Below, one piece after another: positions 1-12,795 of a DNA stretch of 64,000 bases. The stretch spans positions 28,414,001 through 28,478,000 of the forward strand of contig NW_027480422.1 in assembly GCF_051401765.1 (NCBI RefSeq). Direction: 5' to 3'. Under the pieces are notes generated by a model, which saw nothing but the letters and a program-made list of their open reading frames with translations, did no database searches and was not told where the DNA came from. The stretch is from Calliopsis andreniformis. Lineage: Eukaryota; Arthropoda; Insecta; Hymenoptera; Andrenidae. Position numbers and translations under genes: made by a program. Numbering within the stretch: the first letter of the stretch is position 1; each line of letters opens with the position of its first letter.

Positions 1-16
1 ACGCCCTACAGCGAAA

Positions 17-182
17 CCTAGGTTGCCCAGAACGTAGAAATGACCTGTACTTTCACACTGGTTGCAATTATTCCTGTTATACGATGGAAAAACTGTTGCA
101 TTTTTATTGTATTTTATGCTTCTGGCGTTAAATTTTAAGTCCATAGCTATGCGATCTGGTGGAGCAACGCCCTACAGTTAAG
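17..182 (+). repeat. First complete satellite monomer (example)
   Basis: This monomer begins at the CCTAGG site and is exactly 166 bp, since the next CCTAGG starts at 183 and the one after at 349. It shows the standard landmarks, with a CCCAG variant where most monomers have CCCGG. The second half ends in the GGCGTTAAATTTTAAG variant instead of the commoner GGCGTTGACTTCTAAG. Because 166 is one more than a multiple of three, the reading frame shifts at each monomer. That alone explains why open frames stop after one to two monomers. Confidence 0.95.
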
Positions 183-846
183 CCTAGGTTGCCCGGAACC
201 AAGAAATGACCTTTACTTTCACACTGTTTGCAAATATACATTATATACGATGGAAAAGCTGTTGTATTTATATTGTATTTTATGCTTCTTGCGTTGACTT
301 CTCAGGCCCTAACTCTTCGATCTGGTGGAACAACGCCCTAGAGTGAAGCCTAGGTTGCCCGGAACGTAGAAATGACCACAACTTTCACACTGGTTGCAAT
401 TGTTCGTTTCATACAATGGAAAAACTGTTCTATTTATTTTGTATTTTATGCTTCGCGCGTTGACTTCTAAGTCCCTCGCTATTCGGTCTGGTGCAGCAAC
501 GCCCTAGAGTGAAGCCTAGGTTACCGGGAACATAGAAATGACCAGTACATTCACACTGGTTGCAGTTATTCCTATCATACGATGGAAAGACTGTTGCATT
601 TTTATTGTATTTTATGCTTCTGGCGTTGACTTCTAAGTCCCTAGCTATTCGATCTGGTGGAGCAACTCCCAACAGCGAAACCTAGGTTGCCCGTAACGTA
701 GAAATGACCTGTACTTTCACACTGGTTGCAATTATTCCTGTTATACGATGGAAAAACTGTTGCATTTTTATTGTATTTTATGCTTCTGGCGTTGACTTCT
801 AAGTCCCTAGCTATTCGATCTGGTGCAGCAACTCCCGACAGCGAAA
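17..846 (+). repeat. P block, copy 1 (5 monomers, 830 bp)
   Basis: Five monomers starting at 17, 183, 349, 515 and 681. The block is repeated at 1511-2340 and 22912-23741, and reading shows the copies as essentially identical. Diagnostic variants are CCCAGAACG in the first monomer, GGAACCAAGAAATG in the second, TTCGTTTCATACAATGG in the third and TTACCGGGAACATAG in the fourth. P directly precedes a CCTACG-starting HOR unit each time. It is absent between L1/L2, L2/L3 and L3/L4, so it is an optional module. Confidence 0.9.
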
Positions 847-1510
847 CCTACGTTGCCCGTAACGTAGCAATGACCTGTACTTTCACACTGGTTGCAATTA
901 TTCCTGTTATACGATGGAAAAACTGTTGCATTTTTATTATATTTTATGCTTGTGGGGTTGACTTCTAAGTCCCTAGCTATTCGATCTGGTGGAGCAAGGC
1001 CCTAGTGCGAAGCCTAGGTGGCCCGGAACGTAGAAATGACCTGTACTTTCACACTGGTTGCAATTATTCCTGTTATACGATGGAAAAGCTGTTGTACTTT
1101 TACTGTATTTTATGCTTCAGGCGTTAAATTCTAAGTACCGAACTATGCGATCTGGAGGAGCAACGCCCTACAGTTAAGCCTATGTTGCCCGGAACGTAGA
1201 AATGACCATTACTTTCACACTGGATGCAATTATTCCTTTTATACGATGGAAAAACTGTTGCATGTTTATTGTATTTTATGCTTCTGGCGTTAAATTCTAA
1301 GTCCCTAACTATGCGATCTGGTGGAGCAACGCCCTGGCGTAAAGCCTAGGTTGCCCGGAACGTAGAAATGACCATAACTTTCACACTGGTTGCAATTATT
1401 CCTTTTATACGATGGAAAAACTGTTGTATTTTTATTGTGTTTTATGCTTCTGGCGTTGACTTCTTAGTCGCTAGCTACGCGATCTGGTGGAGCAACGCCC
1501 TACAGCGAAA
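847..1510 (+). repeat. Q block: 4-mer remnant of an L unit
   Basis: Q starts with the CCTACG landmark. For 361 bp (847-1207) it follows the beginning of an L unit (2341-2701). It then jumps to the last 303 bp of a unit (like 6189-6491). The sum is 664 bp, exactly four monomers. It is best read as an L unit that lost its whole interior by recombination between out-of-register monomers. Together, P (17-846) and Q form a 9-mer of 1494 bp, and this explains why 1-1207 repeats at 1495-2701. Confidence 0.85.
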
Positions 1511-2340
1511 CCTAGGTTGCCCAGAACGTAGAAATGACCTGTACTTTCACACTGGTTGCAATTATTCCTGTTATACGATGGAAAAACTGTTGCATTTTTA
1601 TTGTATTTTATGCTTCTGGCGTTAAATTTTAAGTCCATAGCTATGCGATCTGGTGGAGCAACGCCCTACAGTTAAGCCTAGGTTGCCCGGAACCAAGAAA
1701 TGACCTTTACTTTCACACTGTTTGCAAATATACATTATATACGATGGAAAAGCTGTTGTATTTATATTGTATTTTATGCTTCTTGCGTTGACTTCTCAGG
1801 CCCTAACTCTTCGATCTGGTGGAACAACGCCCTAGAGTGAAGCCTAGGTTGCCCGGAACGTAGAAATGACCACAACTTTCACACTGGTTGCAATTGTTCG
1901 TTTCATACAATGGAAAAACTGTTCTATTTATTTTGTATTTTATGCTTCGCGCGTTGACTTCTAAGTCCCTCGCTATTCGGTCTGGTGCAGCAACGCCCTA
2001 GAGTGAAGCCTAGGTTACCGGGAACATAGAAATGACCAGTACATTCACACTGGTTGCAGTTATTCCTATCATACGATGGAAAGACTGTTGCATTTTTATT
2101 GTATTTTATGCTTCTGGCGTTGACTTCTAAGTCCCTAGCTATTCGATCTGGTGGAGCAACTCCCAACAGCGAAACCTAGGTTGCCCGTAACGTAGAAATG
2201 ACCTGTACTTTCACACTGGTTGCAATTATTCCTGTTATACGATGGAAAAACTGTTGCATTTTTATTGTATTTTATGCTTCTGGCGTTGACTTCTAAGTCC
2301 CTAGCTATTCGATCTGGTGCAGCAACTCCCGACAGCGAAA
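1511..2340 (+). repeat. P block, copy 2 (5 monomers, 830 bp)
   Basis: Repeats 17-846 at an offset of 1494 bp (nine monomers). I saw no difference on reading. It runs into the L1 unit, whose CCTACG landmark begins at 2341. Confidence 0.9.
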
Positions 2341-5300
2341 CCTACGTTGCCCGTAACGTAGCAATGACCTGTACTTTCACACTGGTTGCAATTATTCCTG
2401 TTATACGATGGAAAAACTGTTGCATTTTTATTATATTTTATGCTTGTGGGGTTGACTTCTAAGTCCCTAGCTATTCGATCTGGTGGAGCAAGGCCCTAGT
2501 GCGAAGCCTAGGTGGCCCGGAACGTAGAAATGACCTGTACTTTCACACTGGTTGCAATTATTCCTGTTATACGATGGAAAAGCTGTTGTACTTTTACTGT
2601 ATTTTATGCTTCAGGCGTTAAATTCTAAGTACCGAACTATGCGATCTGGAGGAGCAACGCCCTACAGTTAAGCCTATGTTGCCCGGAACGTAGAAATGAC
2701 CTTTACTTTCACACTGTTTGCAAATATACATCATATACGATGCAAAAGCTGTTGTATTTATATCGTATTTTATGCTTCTGGCGTTCACTTCTTAGGCCCT
2801 AACTATTCGATCTGGTGGAGCACCGCCCAAGAGTGAAGCCTAGGTTGCCCGGAACGTAGAAATGACCAGTACTTTCACTCTGGTTGCAGTTATTCCTGTT
2901 ATACAATGGAGAAACTGTTGCATTTTTAATGTATTTTATGCTTCTGCCGTTGTACTCAAAGTCCCTAACTATTCGATCTGGTGGAGCAACGCACTGGAGT
3001 TAAGCCAAGGTTGCCCGCAACGTAAAAATGACCTGTACTTTCACACAGGTTGCAATTATTCCTGTTATACGATGGAAAAACTGTTGCATTTTTATTGTAT
3101 TTTATGCTTCTGGCGTTAAATTCTATGTACCGAACTATGCGATCTGGAGGAGCAACGCCCTACAGTTAAGCCTATGTTGCTTCGAACGTAGAAATGACCT
3201 TTACTTTCACACTGTTTGCAAATATACATCATACACGATGGAAAAGCTGTTGTATTTATATTGTATTTTATGCTTCTGGCGTTGACTCCTTAGGCGCTAA
3301 CTATTCGATCTGGTGGAGCACCGCCCTAGAGTGAGGCCTAGGTTGCCCGGAACGTAGAAATGACCAGTACTTCCACTCTGGTTGCAGTTATTCCTGTTAT
3401 ACAATGGAGAAACTGTTGCATTTTTAATGTATTTTATGCTTCAGGCCGTTGTACTCAAAGTCCCTAACTATTCGATCTGGTAGAGCAACGCCCTGGAGTT
3501 AGGCCTAGGTTGCCCGGAAGATAGAAATGACCATAACTTTCACACTGTTTGCAATCATTCATTTTATACGTTGGAAATGCTGTTGTATCTATATTGTATT
3601 TTATGCTTCTGGAGTTGACTCCTAAGGCCGTAGCTATTCGATGTGGTGGAGCAACGCCCAAGAGTGAAACCTAGGTTGCCCGGAACGTAGAAATGACCAT
3701 TACTTTCACACTGGTTGCAATTATTCCTTTTATACGATGGAAAAACTGTTGTATTTTTATTGTGTTTTATGCTTCTGGCGTTGACTTCTTAGTCGCTAGC
3801 TATTCGATCTGGTGGAGCAACGCCCTACAGCGAAACCTAGGTTGCCCGGCACGTAGAAATGTCCTGTACTTTCACACTGGTTGCAATTATTCCTGTTATA
3901 CGATGGAAAAACTGTTGCATTTTTATTGTATTTTGTGCTTCTGGTGTTGTATTCAAAGTCCCTAACTATTCGATCTGGTGGAGCAACGCCCTACAGCGAA
4001 ACCTAGGTTACCCGGAACCAAGAAATGACCTTTACTTTCACACTGTTTGCAACTATACATTATATACGATGGAAAAGCTGTTGTATTTATATTGTATTTT
4101 ATGCTTCTGACGTTGACTTCTCAGGCCCTAACTATTCGATCTGGTGGAACAACGCCCTAGAGTGAAGCCTAGGTTGCCCGGAACGTAGAAATGACCATAA
4201 CTTTCACACTGGTTGTAATTATACGTTTCATACAATGGAAAAACTGTTCTATTTATAATGTATTTTATGCTTCGCGCGTTGACTTCTAAAGCCCTAACTA
4301 TGCGATCTGGTGGAGCAACGCTCTTGAGTGAAGCCTAGATTGCCCGAAACGTAGAAATGAGCATTACTTTGACACTGGTTGCAATTATTCTTTTTATACG
4401 ATGGAAAAACTGTTGTATTTTTATTGTATTTTATGCGTCTGGAGTTGTTTTCTAAGGGCCTAACTACTCGACCTGGTGGAGCTACGCCCTAGAGTGAAGC
4501 CTAGGTTGCTCGGAACAAAGAAATGCCCATTACTTTCACCCTGGTTGTAATTATACCTGTTACAAGATGGAATAACTGTTGTATTAATTTTGTATTTTAT
4601 GCTTCGGGCTATGACTTCTAAGGCCCTAGCTATTCGATTTGGTGGAGCAACGACCTAGAGTGAAGCCTAGGTTGCCCGTAACGTAGAAATGACCATATCT
4701 TTCACACTGGTTGCAATTATTCGTTTTATACGATGGAAAAACTGTTGTATTAATTTTGTATTTTATGCTTCGTGCGTTGACCTCTAAGGCCCTAACTATT
4801 CGATCTGGTGGACCATCGCCCTAGACTGAAGACTAGGTTGCCCGGAACGTAGAAATGAACATCACTTTCACACTAGTTGCAATTATTCCTGTTATACGAT
4901 GGAAAAACTGTTGCATTTTTATTGTATTTTATGCTTCTGGCGTTGTATTCAAAGTCCCTAACTATTCGATCTGGTAGAGCAACGCCCTGGAGTTAAGCCT
5001 AGGTTGCCCGGAACGTAGAAATGACCATAACTTTCACACTATTTGCAATCATTCATTTTATACGATGGAAAATCTGTTGTATTTATATTGTATTTTATGC
5101 TTCTGGAATTGACTTCTAAGGCCGTAGCTATTCGATGTGGTGGAGCAACGCCCAAGAGTGAAACCTAGGTTGCCCGGAACGTAGAAATGACCATTACTTT
5201 CACACTGGTTGCAATCATTCCTGTTATACGATGGAAAAACTGTTGCATTTTTATTGTATTTTATGCTTGTGGGGTTGACTTCTAAGTCCCTAGCTATTCA

Positions 5301-6491
5301 ATCTGGTGGAGCAAGGCCCTAGAGCGGAGCCTAGGTTGCCCGGAACGTAGAAATGACCTGTACTTTCACACTGGTTGCAATTATTCCTGTTATACTATAG
5401 AAAAACTGTTCAATTTTTATTGTATTTTATGCTTCTGGCGTTGTATTCAAAGTCCCTAACTATTCGATCTGGTAGAGCAACGCCCTGGAGTTAAGCCTAG
5501 GTTGCCCGAAACGTAGTAATGACCATTACTTTCACACTGGTTGCAATTATTCCTGTTATACGATGGAAAAACTGTTGTACTTTTCATGTATTTTATGCTT
5601 CTGGCGTTGACTTCTAAGGCCGTAGCTAGACGATGTGGTGTAGCAACGGCCTAGAGTGAAGCCTAGGTTGCCCGGAACGTAGAAATGACCATTACTTTCA
5701 CACTGGTTGCAATTATTCGTTTTATACGATGGAAAAACTGTTGTATTTATTTTGTATTTGGTGCATCCGGCGTTGACTTCTGAGGCCCTATCTATTGGAT
5801 CTGGTGGACCAACGCCCTAGAGTGAAGCCTAGGTTGCCCGGAACGTAGAAGTGACCAGTACTTTCACTCTGTTTGCAGTTATTCCTGTTATACAATGGAG
5901 AAACTGTTGCATTTTTAATGTATTTTATGCTTCTGCCGTTGTACTCGAAGTCCCTAACTTTTCGATCTGATGGAGCAACGCCCTGGAGTTAGGCCTCGGT
6001 TGCCCGGAAGGTAGAAATGACCATAACTTTCACACTGTTTGCAATCATTCATTTTATACGTTGGAAATGCTGTTGTATCTATATTGTATTTTATGCTTCT
6101 GGAGTTGACTCCTAAGGCCGTAGCTATTCGATGTGGTGGAGCAACGCCCAAGAGTGAAACCTAGGTTGCCCGGAACGTAGAAATGACCATTACTTTCACA
6201 CTGGATGCAATTATTCCTTTTATACGATGGAGAAACTGTTGCATGTTTATTGTATTTTATGCTTCTGGCGTTAAATTCTAAGTCCCTAACTATGCGATCT
6301 GGTGGAGCAACGCCCTGGCGTAAAGCCTAGGTTGCCCGGAACGTAGAAATGACCATAACTTTCACACTGGTTGCAATTATTCCTTTTATACGATGGAAAA
6401 ACTGTTGTATTTTTATTGTGTTTTATGCTTCTGGCGTTGACTTCTAAGTCCCTAGCTATTCGATCTGGTGCAGCAACTCCCGACAGCGAAA
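2341..6491 (+). repeat. HOR unit L1 (25-mer, 4151 bp)
   Basis: L1 runs from one CCTACG landmark to the next. It aligns with L2 at an offset of 4151 from about 2290/6441 to 5552/9703, then at 4478 from about 5558/10036 to the end. L1 therefore lacks 327 bp present in L2 (9704-10030): two monomers, one of which carries the 5-bp deletion marker. The length is 25 x 166 plus one base. The extra base lies near 3443, in GCTTCAGGCCGTTG, where a neighbouring monomer has GCTTCTGCCGTTG. Private differences from L2 include CGCCCAAGAG at 2826 and AAAAGCTG near 2579. Confidence 0.9.
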
Positions 6492-9400
6492 CCTACGTTG
6501 CCCGTAACGTAGCAATGACCTGTACTTTCACACTGATTGCAATTATTCCTGTTATACGATGGAAAAACTGTTGCATTTTTATTATATTTTATGCTTGTGG
6601 GGTTGACTTCTAAGTCCCTAGCTATTCGATCTGGTGGAGCAAGGCCCAAGTGCGAAGCCTAGGTGGCCCGGAACGTAGAAATGACCTGTACTTTCACACT
6701 GGTTGCAATTATTCCTGTTATACGATGGAAAAACTGTTGTACTTTTACTGTATTTTATGCTTCAGGCGTTAAATTCTAAGTACCGAACTATGCGATCTGG
6801 AGGAGCAACGCCCTACAGTTAAGCCTATGTTGCCCGGAACGTAGAAATGACCTTTACTTTCACACTGTTTGCAAATATACATCATATACGATGCAAAAGC
6901 TGTTGTATTTATATCGTATTTTATGCTTCTGGCGTTCACTTCTTAGGCCCTAACTATTCGATCTGGTGGAGCACCGCCCTAGAGTGAAGCCTAGGTTGCC
7001 CGGAACGTAGAAATGACCAGTACTTTCACTCTGGTTGCAGTTATTCCTGTTATACAATGGAGAAACTGTTGCATTTTTAATGTATTTTATGCTTCTGCCG
7101 TTGTACTCAAAGTCCCTAACTATTCGATCTGGTGGAGCAACGCACTGGAGTTAAGCCAAGGTTGCCCGCAACGTAAAAATGACCTGTACTTTCACACAGG
7201 TTGCAATTATTCCTGTTATACGATGGAAAAACTGTTGCATTTTTATTGTATTTTATGCTTCTGGCGTTAAATTCTATGTACCGAACTATGCGATCTGGAG
7301 GAGCAACGCCCTACAGTTAAGCCTATGTTGCTTCGAACGTAGAAATGACCTTTACTTTCACACTGTTTGCAAATATACATCATACACGATGGAAAAGCTG
7401 TTGTATTTATATTGTATTTTATGCTTCTGGCGTTGACTCCTTAGGCGCTAACTATTCGATCTGGTGGAGCACCGCCCTAGAGTGAGGCCTAGGTTGCCCG
7501 GAACGTAGAAATGACCAGTACTTCCACTCTGGTTGCAGTTATTCCTGTTATACAATGGAGAAACTGTTGCATTTTTAATGTATTTTATGCTTCAGGCCGT
7601 TGTACTCAAAGTCCCTAACTATTCGATCTGGTAGAGCAACGCCCTGGAGTTAGGCCTAGGTTGCCCGGAAGATAGAAATGACCATAACTTTCACACTGTT
7701 TGCAATCATTCATTTTATACGTTGGAAATGCTGTTGTATCTATATTGTATTTTATGCTTCTGGAGTTGACTCCTAAGGCCGTAGCTATTCGATGTGGTGG
7801 AGCAACGCCCAAGAGTGAAACCTAGGTTGCCCGGAACGTAGAAATGACCATTACTTTCACACTGGTTGCAATTATTCCTTTTATACGATGGAAAAACTGT
7901 TGTATTTTTATTGTGTTTTATGCTTCTGGCGTTGACTTCTTAGTCGCTAGCTATTCGATCTGGTGGAGCAACGCCCTACAGCGAAACCTAGGTTGCCCGG
8001 CACGTAGAAATGTCCTGTACTTTCACACTGGTTGCAATTATTCCTGTTATACGATGGAAAAACTGTTGCATTTTTATTGTATTTTGTGCTTCTGGTGTTG
8101 TATTCAAAGTCCCTAACTATTCGATCTGGTGGAGGAACGCCCTACAGCGAAACCTAGGTTACCCGGAACCAAGAAATGACCTTTACTTTCACACTGTTTG
8201 CAACTATACATTATATACGATGGAAAAGCTGTTGTATTTATATTGTATTTTATGCTTCTGACGTTGACTTCTCAGGCCCTAACTATTCGATCTGGTGGAA
8301 CAACGCCCTAGAGTGAAGCCTAGGTTGCCCGGAACGTAGAAATGACCATAACTTTCACACTGGTTGTAATTATACGTTTCATACAATGGAAAAACTGTTC
8401 TATTTATAATGTATTTTATGCTTCGCGCGTTGACTTCTAAAGCCCTAACTATGCGATCTGGTGGAGCAACGCTCTTGAGTGAAGCCTAGATTGCCCGAAA
8501 CGTAGAAATGAGCATTACTTTGACACTGGTTGCAATTATTCTTTTTATACGATGGAAAAACTGATGTATTTTTATTGTATTTTATGCGTCTGGAGTTGTT
8601 TTCTAAGGGCCTAACTACTCGACCTGGTGGAGCTACGCCCTAGAGTGAAGCCTAGGTTGCTCGGAACAAAGAAATGCCCATTACTTTCACCCTGGTTGTA
8701 ATTATACCTGTTACAAGATGGAATAACTGTTGTATTAATTTTGTATTTTATGCTTCGGGCTATGACTTCTAAGGCCCTAGCTATTCGATTTGGTGGAGCA
8801 ACGACCTAGAGTGAAGCCTAGGTTGCCCGTAACGTAGAAATGACCATATCCTTCACACTGGTTGCAATTATTCGTTTTATACGATGGAAAAACTGTTGTA
8901 TTAATTTTGTATTTTATGCTTCGTGCGTTGACCTCTAAGGCCCTAACTATTCGATCTGGTGGACCATCGCCCTAGACTGAAGACTAGGTTGCCCGGAACG
9001 TAGAAATGAACATCACTTTCACACTAGTTGCAATTATTCCTGTTATACGATGGAAAAACTGTTGCATTTTTATTGTATTTTATGCTTCTGGCGTTGTATT
9101 CAAAGTCCCTAACTATTCGATCTGGTAGAGCAACGCCCTGGAGTTAAGCCTAGGTTGCCCGGAACGTAGAAATGACCATAACTTTCACACTATTTGCAAT
9201 CATTCATTTTATACGATGGAAAATCTGTTGTATTTATATTGTATTTTATGCTTCTGGAATTGACTTCTAAGGCCGTAGCTATTCGATGTGGTGGAGCAAC
9301 GCCCAAGAGTGAAACCTAGGTTGCCCGGAACGTAGAAATGACCATTACTTTCACACTGGTTGCAATCATTCCTGTTATACGATGGAAAAACTGTTGCATT

Positions 9401-10969
9401 TTTATTGTATTTTATGCTTGTGGGGTTGACTTCTAAGTCCCTAGCTATTCAATCTGGTGGAGCAAGGCCCTAGAGCGGAGCCTAGGTTGCCCGGAACGTA
9501 GAAATGACCTGTACTTTCACACTGGTTGCAATTATTCCTGTTATACTATAGAAAAACTGTTCAATTTTTATTGTATTTTATGCTTCTGGCGTTGTATTCA
9601 AAGTCCCTAACTATTCGATCTGGTAGAGCAACGCCCTGGAGTTAAGCCTAGGTTGCCCGAAACGTAGTAATGACCATTACTTTCACACTGGTTGCAATTA
9701 TTCATGCTATATGATGGAAAAACTGTTGCATTTTTATTCTATTTTATGCTTCGGGCGCTTACTTCTAAGGCCCTAACTATTCGATCTGGTGGAGCAACGC
9801 CCTTGGGTGAAGCCGAGGTTGCCCGGAACGTAGAAATGACCATTACTTTCACACTGGTTGCAATTATTCCTGTTATACGATGGAAAAACTATTGTATTTA
9901 TTTTGTATTTTATGCTTCTGGCGTTGACTTCTTAGGCCCTAACTATTCGGTCTGGTGGACCAACACCCGAGAGTGAAGCCTAGGTCGCCCGGACCTATGA
10001 CCATCACTTTCATTCTGGTTGCAATCATTCCTGTTATACGATGGAAAAACTGTTGTACTTTTCATGTATTTTATGCTTCTGGCGTTGACTTCTAAGGCCG
10101 TAGCTAGACGATGTGGTGTAGCAACGGCCTAGAGTGAAGCCTAGGTTGCCCGGAACGTAGAAATGACCATTACTTTCACACTGGTTGCAATTATTCGTTT
10201 TATACGATGGAAAAACTGTTGTATTTATTTTGTATTTGGTGCATCCGGCGTTGACTTCTGAGGCCCTATCTATTGGATCTGGTGGACCAACGCCCTAGAG
10301 TGAAGCCTAGGTTGCCCGGAACGTAGAAGTGACCAGTACTTTCACTCTGTTTGCAGTTATTCCTGTTATACAATGGAGAAACTGTTGCATTTTTAATGTA
10401 TTTTATGCTTCTGCCGTTGTACTCGAAGTCCCTAACTTTTCGATCTGATGGAGCAACGCCCTGGAGTTAGGCCTAGGTTGCCCGGAAGGTAGAAATGACC
10501 ATAACTTTCACACTGTTTGCAATCATTCATTTTATACGTTGGAAATGCTGTTGTATCTATATTGTATTTTATGCTTCTGGAGTTGACTCCTAAGGCCGTA
10601 GCTATTCGATGTGGTGGAGCAACGCCCAAGAGTGAAACCTAGGTTGCCCGGAACGTAGAAATGACCATTACTTTCACACTGGATGCAATTATTCCTTTTA
10701 TACGATGGAGAAACTGTTGCATGTTTATTGTATTTTATGCTTCTGGCGTTAAATTCTAAGTCCCTAACTATGCGATCTGGTGGAGCAACGCCCTGGCGTA
10801 AAGCCTAGGTTGCCCGGAACGTAGAAATGACCATAACTTTCACACTGGTTGCAATTATTCCTTTTATACGATGGAAAAACTGTTGTATTTTTATTGTGTT
10901 TTATGCTTCTGGCGTTGACTTCTAAGTCCCTAGCTATTCGATCTGGTGCAGCAACTCCCGACAGCGAAA
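6492..10969 (+). repeat. HOR unit L2 (27-mer, 4478 bp), reference form
   Basis: I use L2 as the reference because every other unit in the left domain can be derived from it by whole-monomer insertion or deletion. The length is 27 x 166 minus four bases, explained by one 5-bp deletion (TCGCCCGGACCTATGACC at 9985) and one single-base insertion (GCTTCAGGCCGTTG near 7594). It contains a single copy of the 6-mer that is doubled in L3 and L4. Private differences include GGAGGAACGCC near 8133, where other copies read GGAGCAACGCC. Confidence 0.9.
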
Positions 10970-12795
10970 CCTACGTTGCCCGTAACGTAGCAATGACCTG
11001 TACTTTCACACTGATTGCAATTATTCCTGTTATACGATGGAAAAACTGTTGCATTTTTATTATATTTTATGCTTGTGGGGTTGACTTCTAAGTCCCTAGC
11101 TATTCGATCTGGTGGAGCAAGGCCCTAGTGCGAAGCCTAGGTGGCCCGGAACGTAGAAATGACCTGTACTTTCACACTGGTTGCAATTATTCCTGTTATA
11201 CGATGGAAAAACTGTTGTACTTTTACTGTATTTTATGCTTCAGGCGTTAAATTCTAAGTACCGAACTATGCGATCTGGAGGAGCAACGCCCTACAGTTAA
11301 GCCTATGTTGCCCGGAACGTAGAAATGACCTTTACTTTCACACTGTTTGCAAATATACATCATATACGATGCAAAAGCTGTTGTATTTATATCGTATTTT
11401 ATGCTTCTGGCGTTCACTTCTTAGGCCCTAACTATTCGATCTGGTGGAGCACCGCCCTAGACTGAAGCCTAGGTTGCCCGGAACGTAGAAATGACCAGTA
11501 CTTTCACTCTGGTTGCAGTTATTCCTGTTATACAATGGAGAAACTGTTGCATTTTTAATGTATTTTATGCTTCTGCCGTTGTACTCAAAGTCCCTAACTA
11601 TTCGATCTGGTGGAGCAACGCACTGGAGTTAAGCCAAGGTTGCCCGCAACGTAAAAATGACCTGTACTTTCACACAGGTTGCAATTATTCCTGTTATACG
11701 ATGGAAAAACTGTTGCATTTTTATTGTATTTTATGCTTCTGGCGTTAAATTCTATGTACCGAATTATGCGATCTGGAGGAGCAACGCCCTACAGTTAAGC
11801 CTATGTTGCTTGGAACGTAGAAATGACCTTTACTTTCACACTGTTTGCAAATATACATCATACACGATGGAAAAGCTGTTGTATTTATATTGTATTTTAT
11901 GCTTCTGGCGTTGACTCCTTAGGTGCTAACTATTCGATCTCGTGGAGCACCGCCCTAGAGTGAGGCCTAGGTTGCCCGGAACGTAGAAATGACCAGTACT
12001 TCCACTCTGGTTGCAGTTATTCCTGTTATACAATGGAGAAACTGTTGCATTTTTAATGTATTTTATGCTTCAGGCCGTTGTACTCAAGGTCCCTAACTAT
12101 TCGATCTGGTAGAGCAACGCCCTGGAGTTAGGCCTAGGTTGCCCGGAAGATAGAAATGACCATAACTTTCACACTGTTTGCAATCATTCATTTTATACGT
12201 TGGAAATGCTGTTGTATCTATATTGTATTTTATGCTTCTGGAGTTGACTCCTAAGGCCGTAGCTATTCGATGTGGTGGAGCAACGCCCAAGAGTGAAACC
12301 TAGGTTGCCCGGAACGTAGAAATGACCATTACTTTCACACTGGTTGCAATTATTCCTTTTATACGATGGAAAAACTGTTGTATTTTTATTGTGTTTTATG
12401 CTTCTGGCGTTGACTTCTTAGTCGCTAGCTATTCGATCTGGTGGAGCAACGCCCTACAGCGAAACCTAGGTTGCCCGGAACGTAGAAATGTCCTGTACTT
12501 TCACACTGGTTGCAATTATTCCTGTTATACGATGGAAAAACTGTTGCATTTTTATTGTATTTTGTGCTTCTGGTGTTGTATTCAAAGTCCCTAACTATTC
12601 GATCTGGTGGAGCAACGCCCTACAGCGAAACCTAGGTTGCCCGGAACCAAGAAATGACCTTTACTTCACACTGTTTGCAACTATACATTATATACGATGG
12701 AAAAGCTGTTGTATTTATATTGTATTTTATGCTTCTGACGTTGACTTCTCAGGCCCTAACTATTCGATCTGGTGGAACAACGCCCTAGAGTGAAG

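Noticed and set aside
83..120. T-rich block with TATTTTAT motifs as a promoter or replication origin
   Set aside because: It occurs once in each monomer throughout the array as ordinary satellite sequence. Nothing downstream suggests transcription of a gene, and AT-rich blocks are common in satellites.
430..672. Minus-strand open frames (65-87 codons) reading like MGVAPPHRIATALGVNSRSIKYN
   Set aside because: They recur at one fixed phase of the satellite on the opposite strand, and many copies are interrupted. They are antisense readings of the same repeat. The cysteine-rich look is a by-product of the repeat composition.
3560..3585. Annotation of a functional CENP-B box
   Set aside because: The core CGTTGGAAA agrees, but the flanking essential bases do not, and most monomers have CGATGGAAA instead. 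It is kept only as a low-scored finding.
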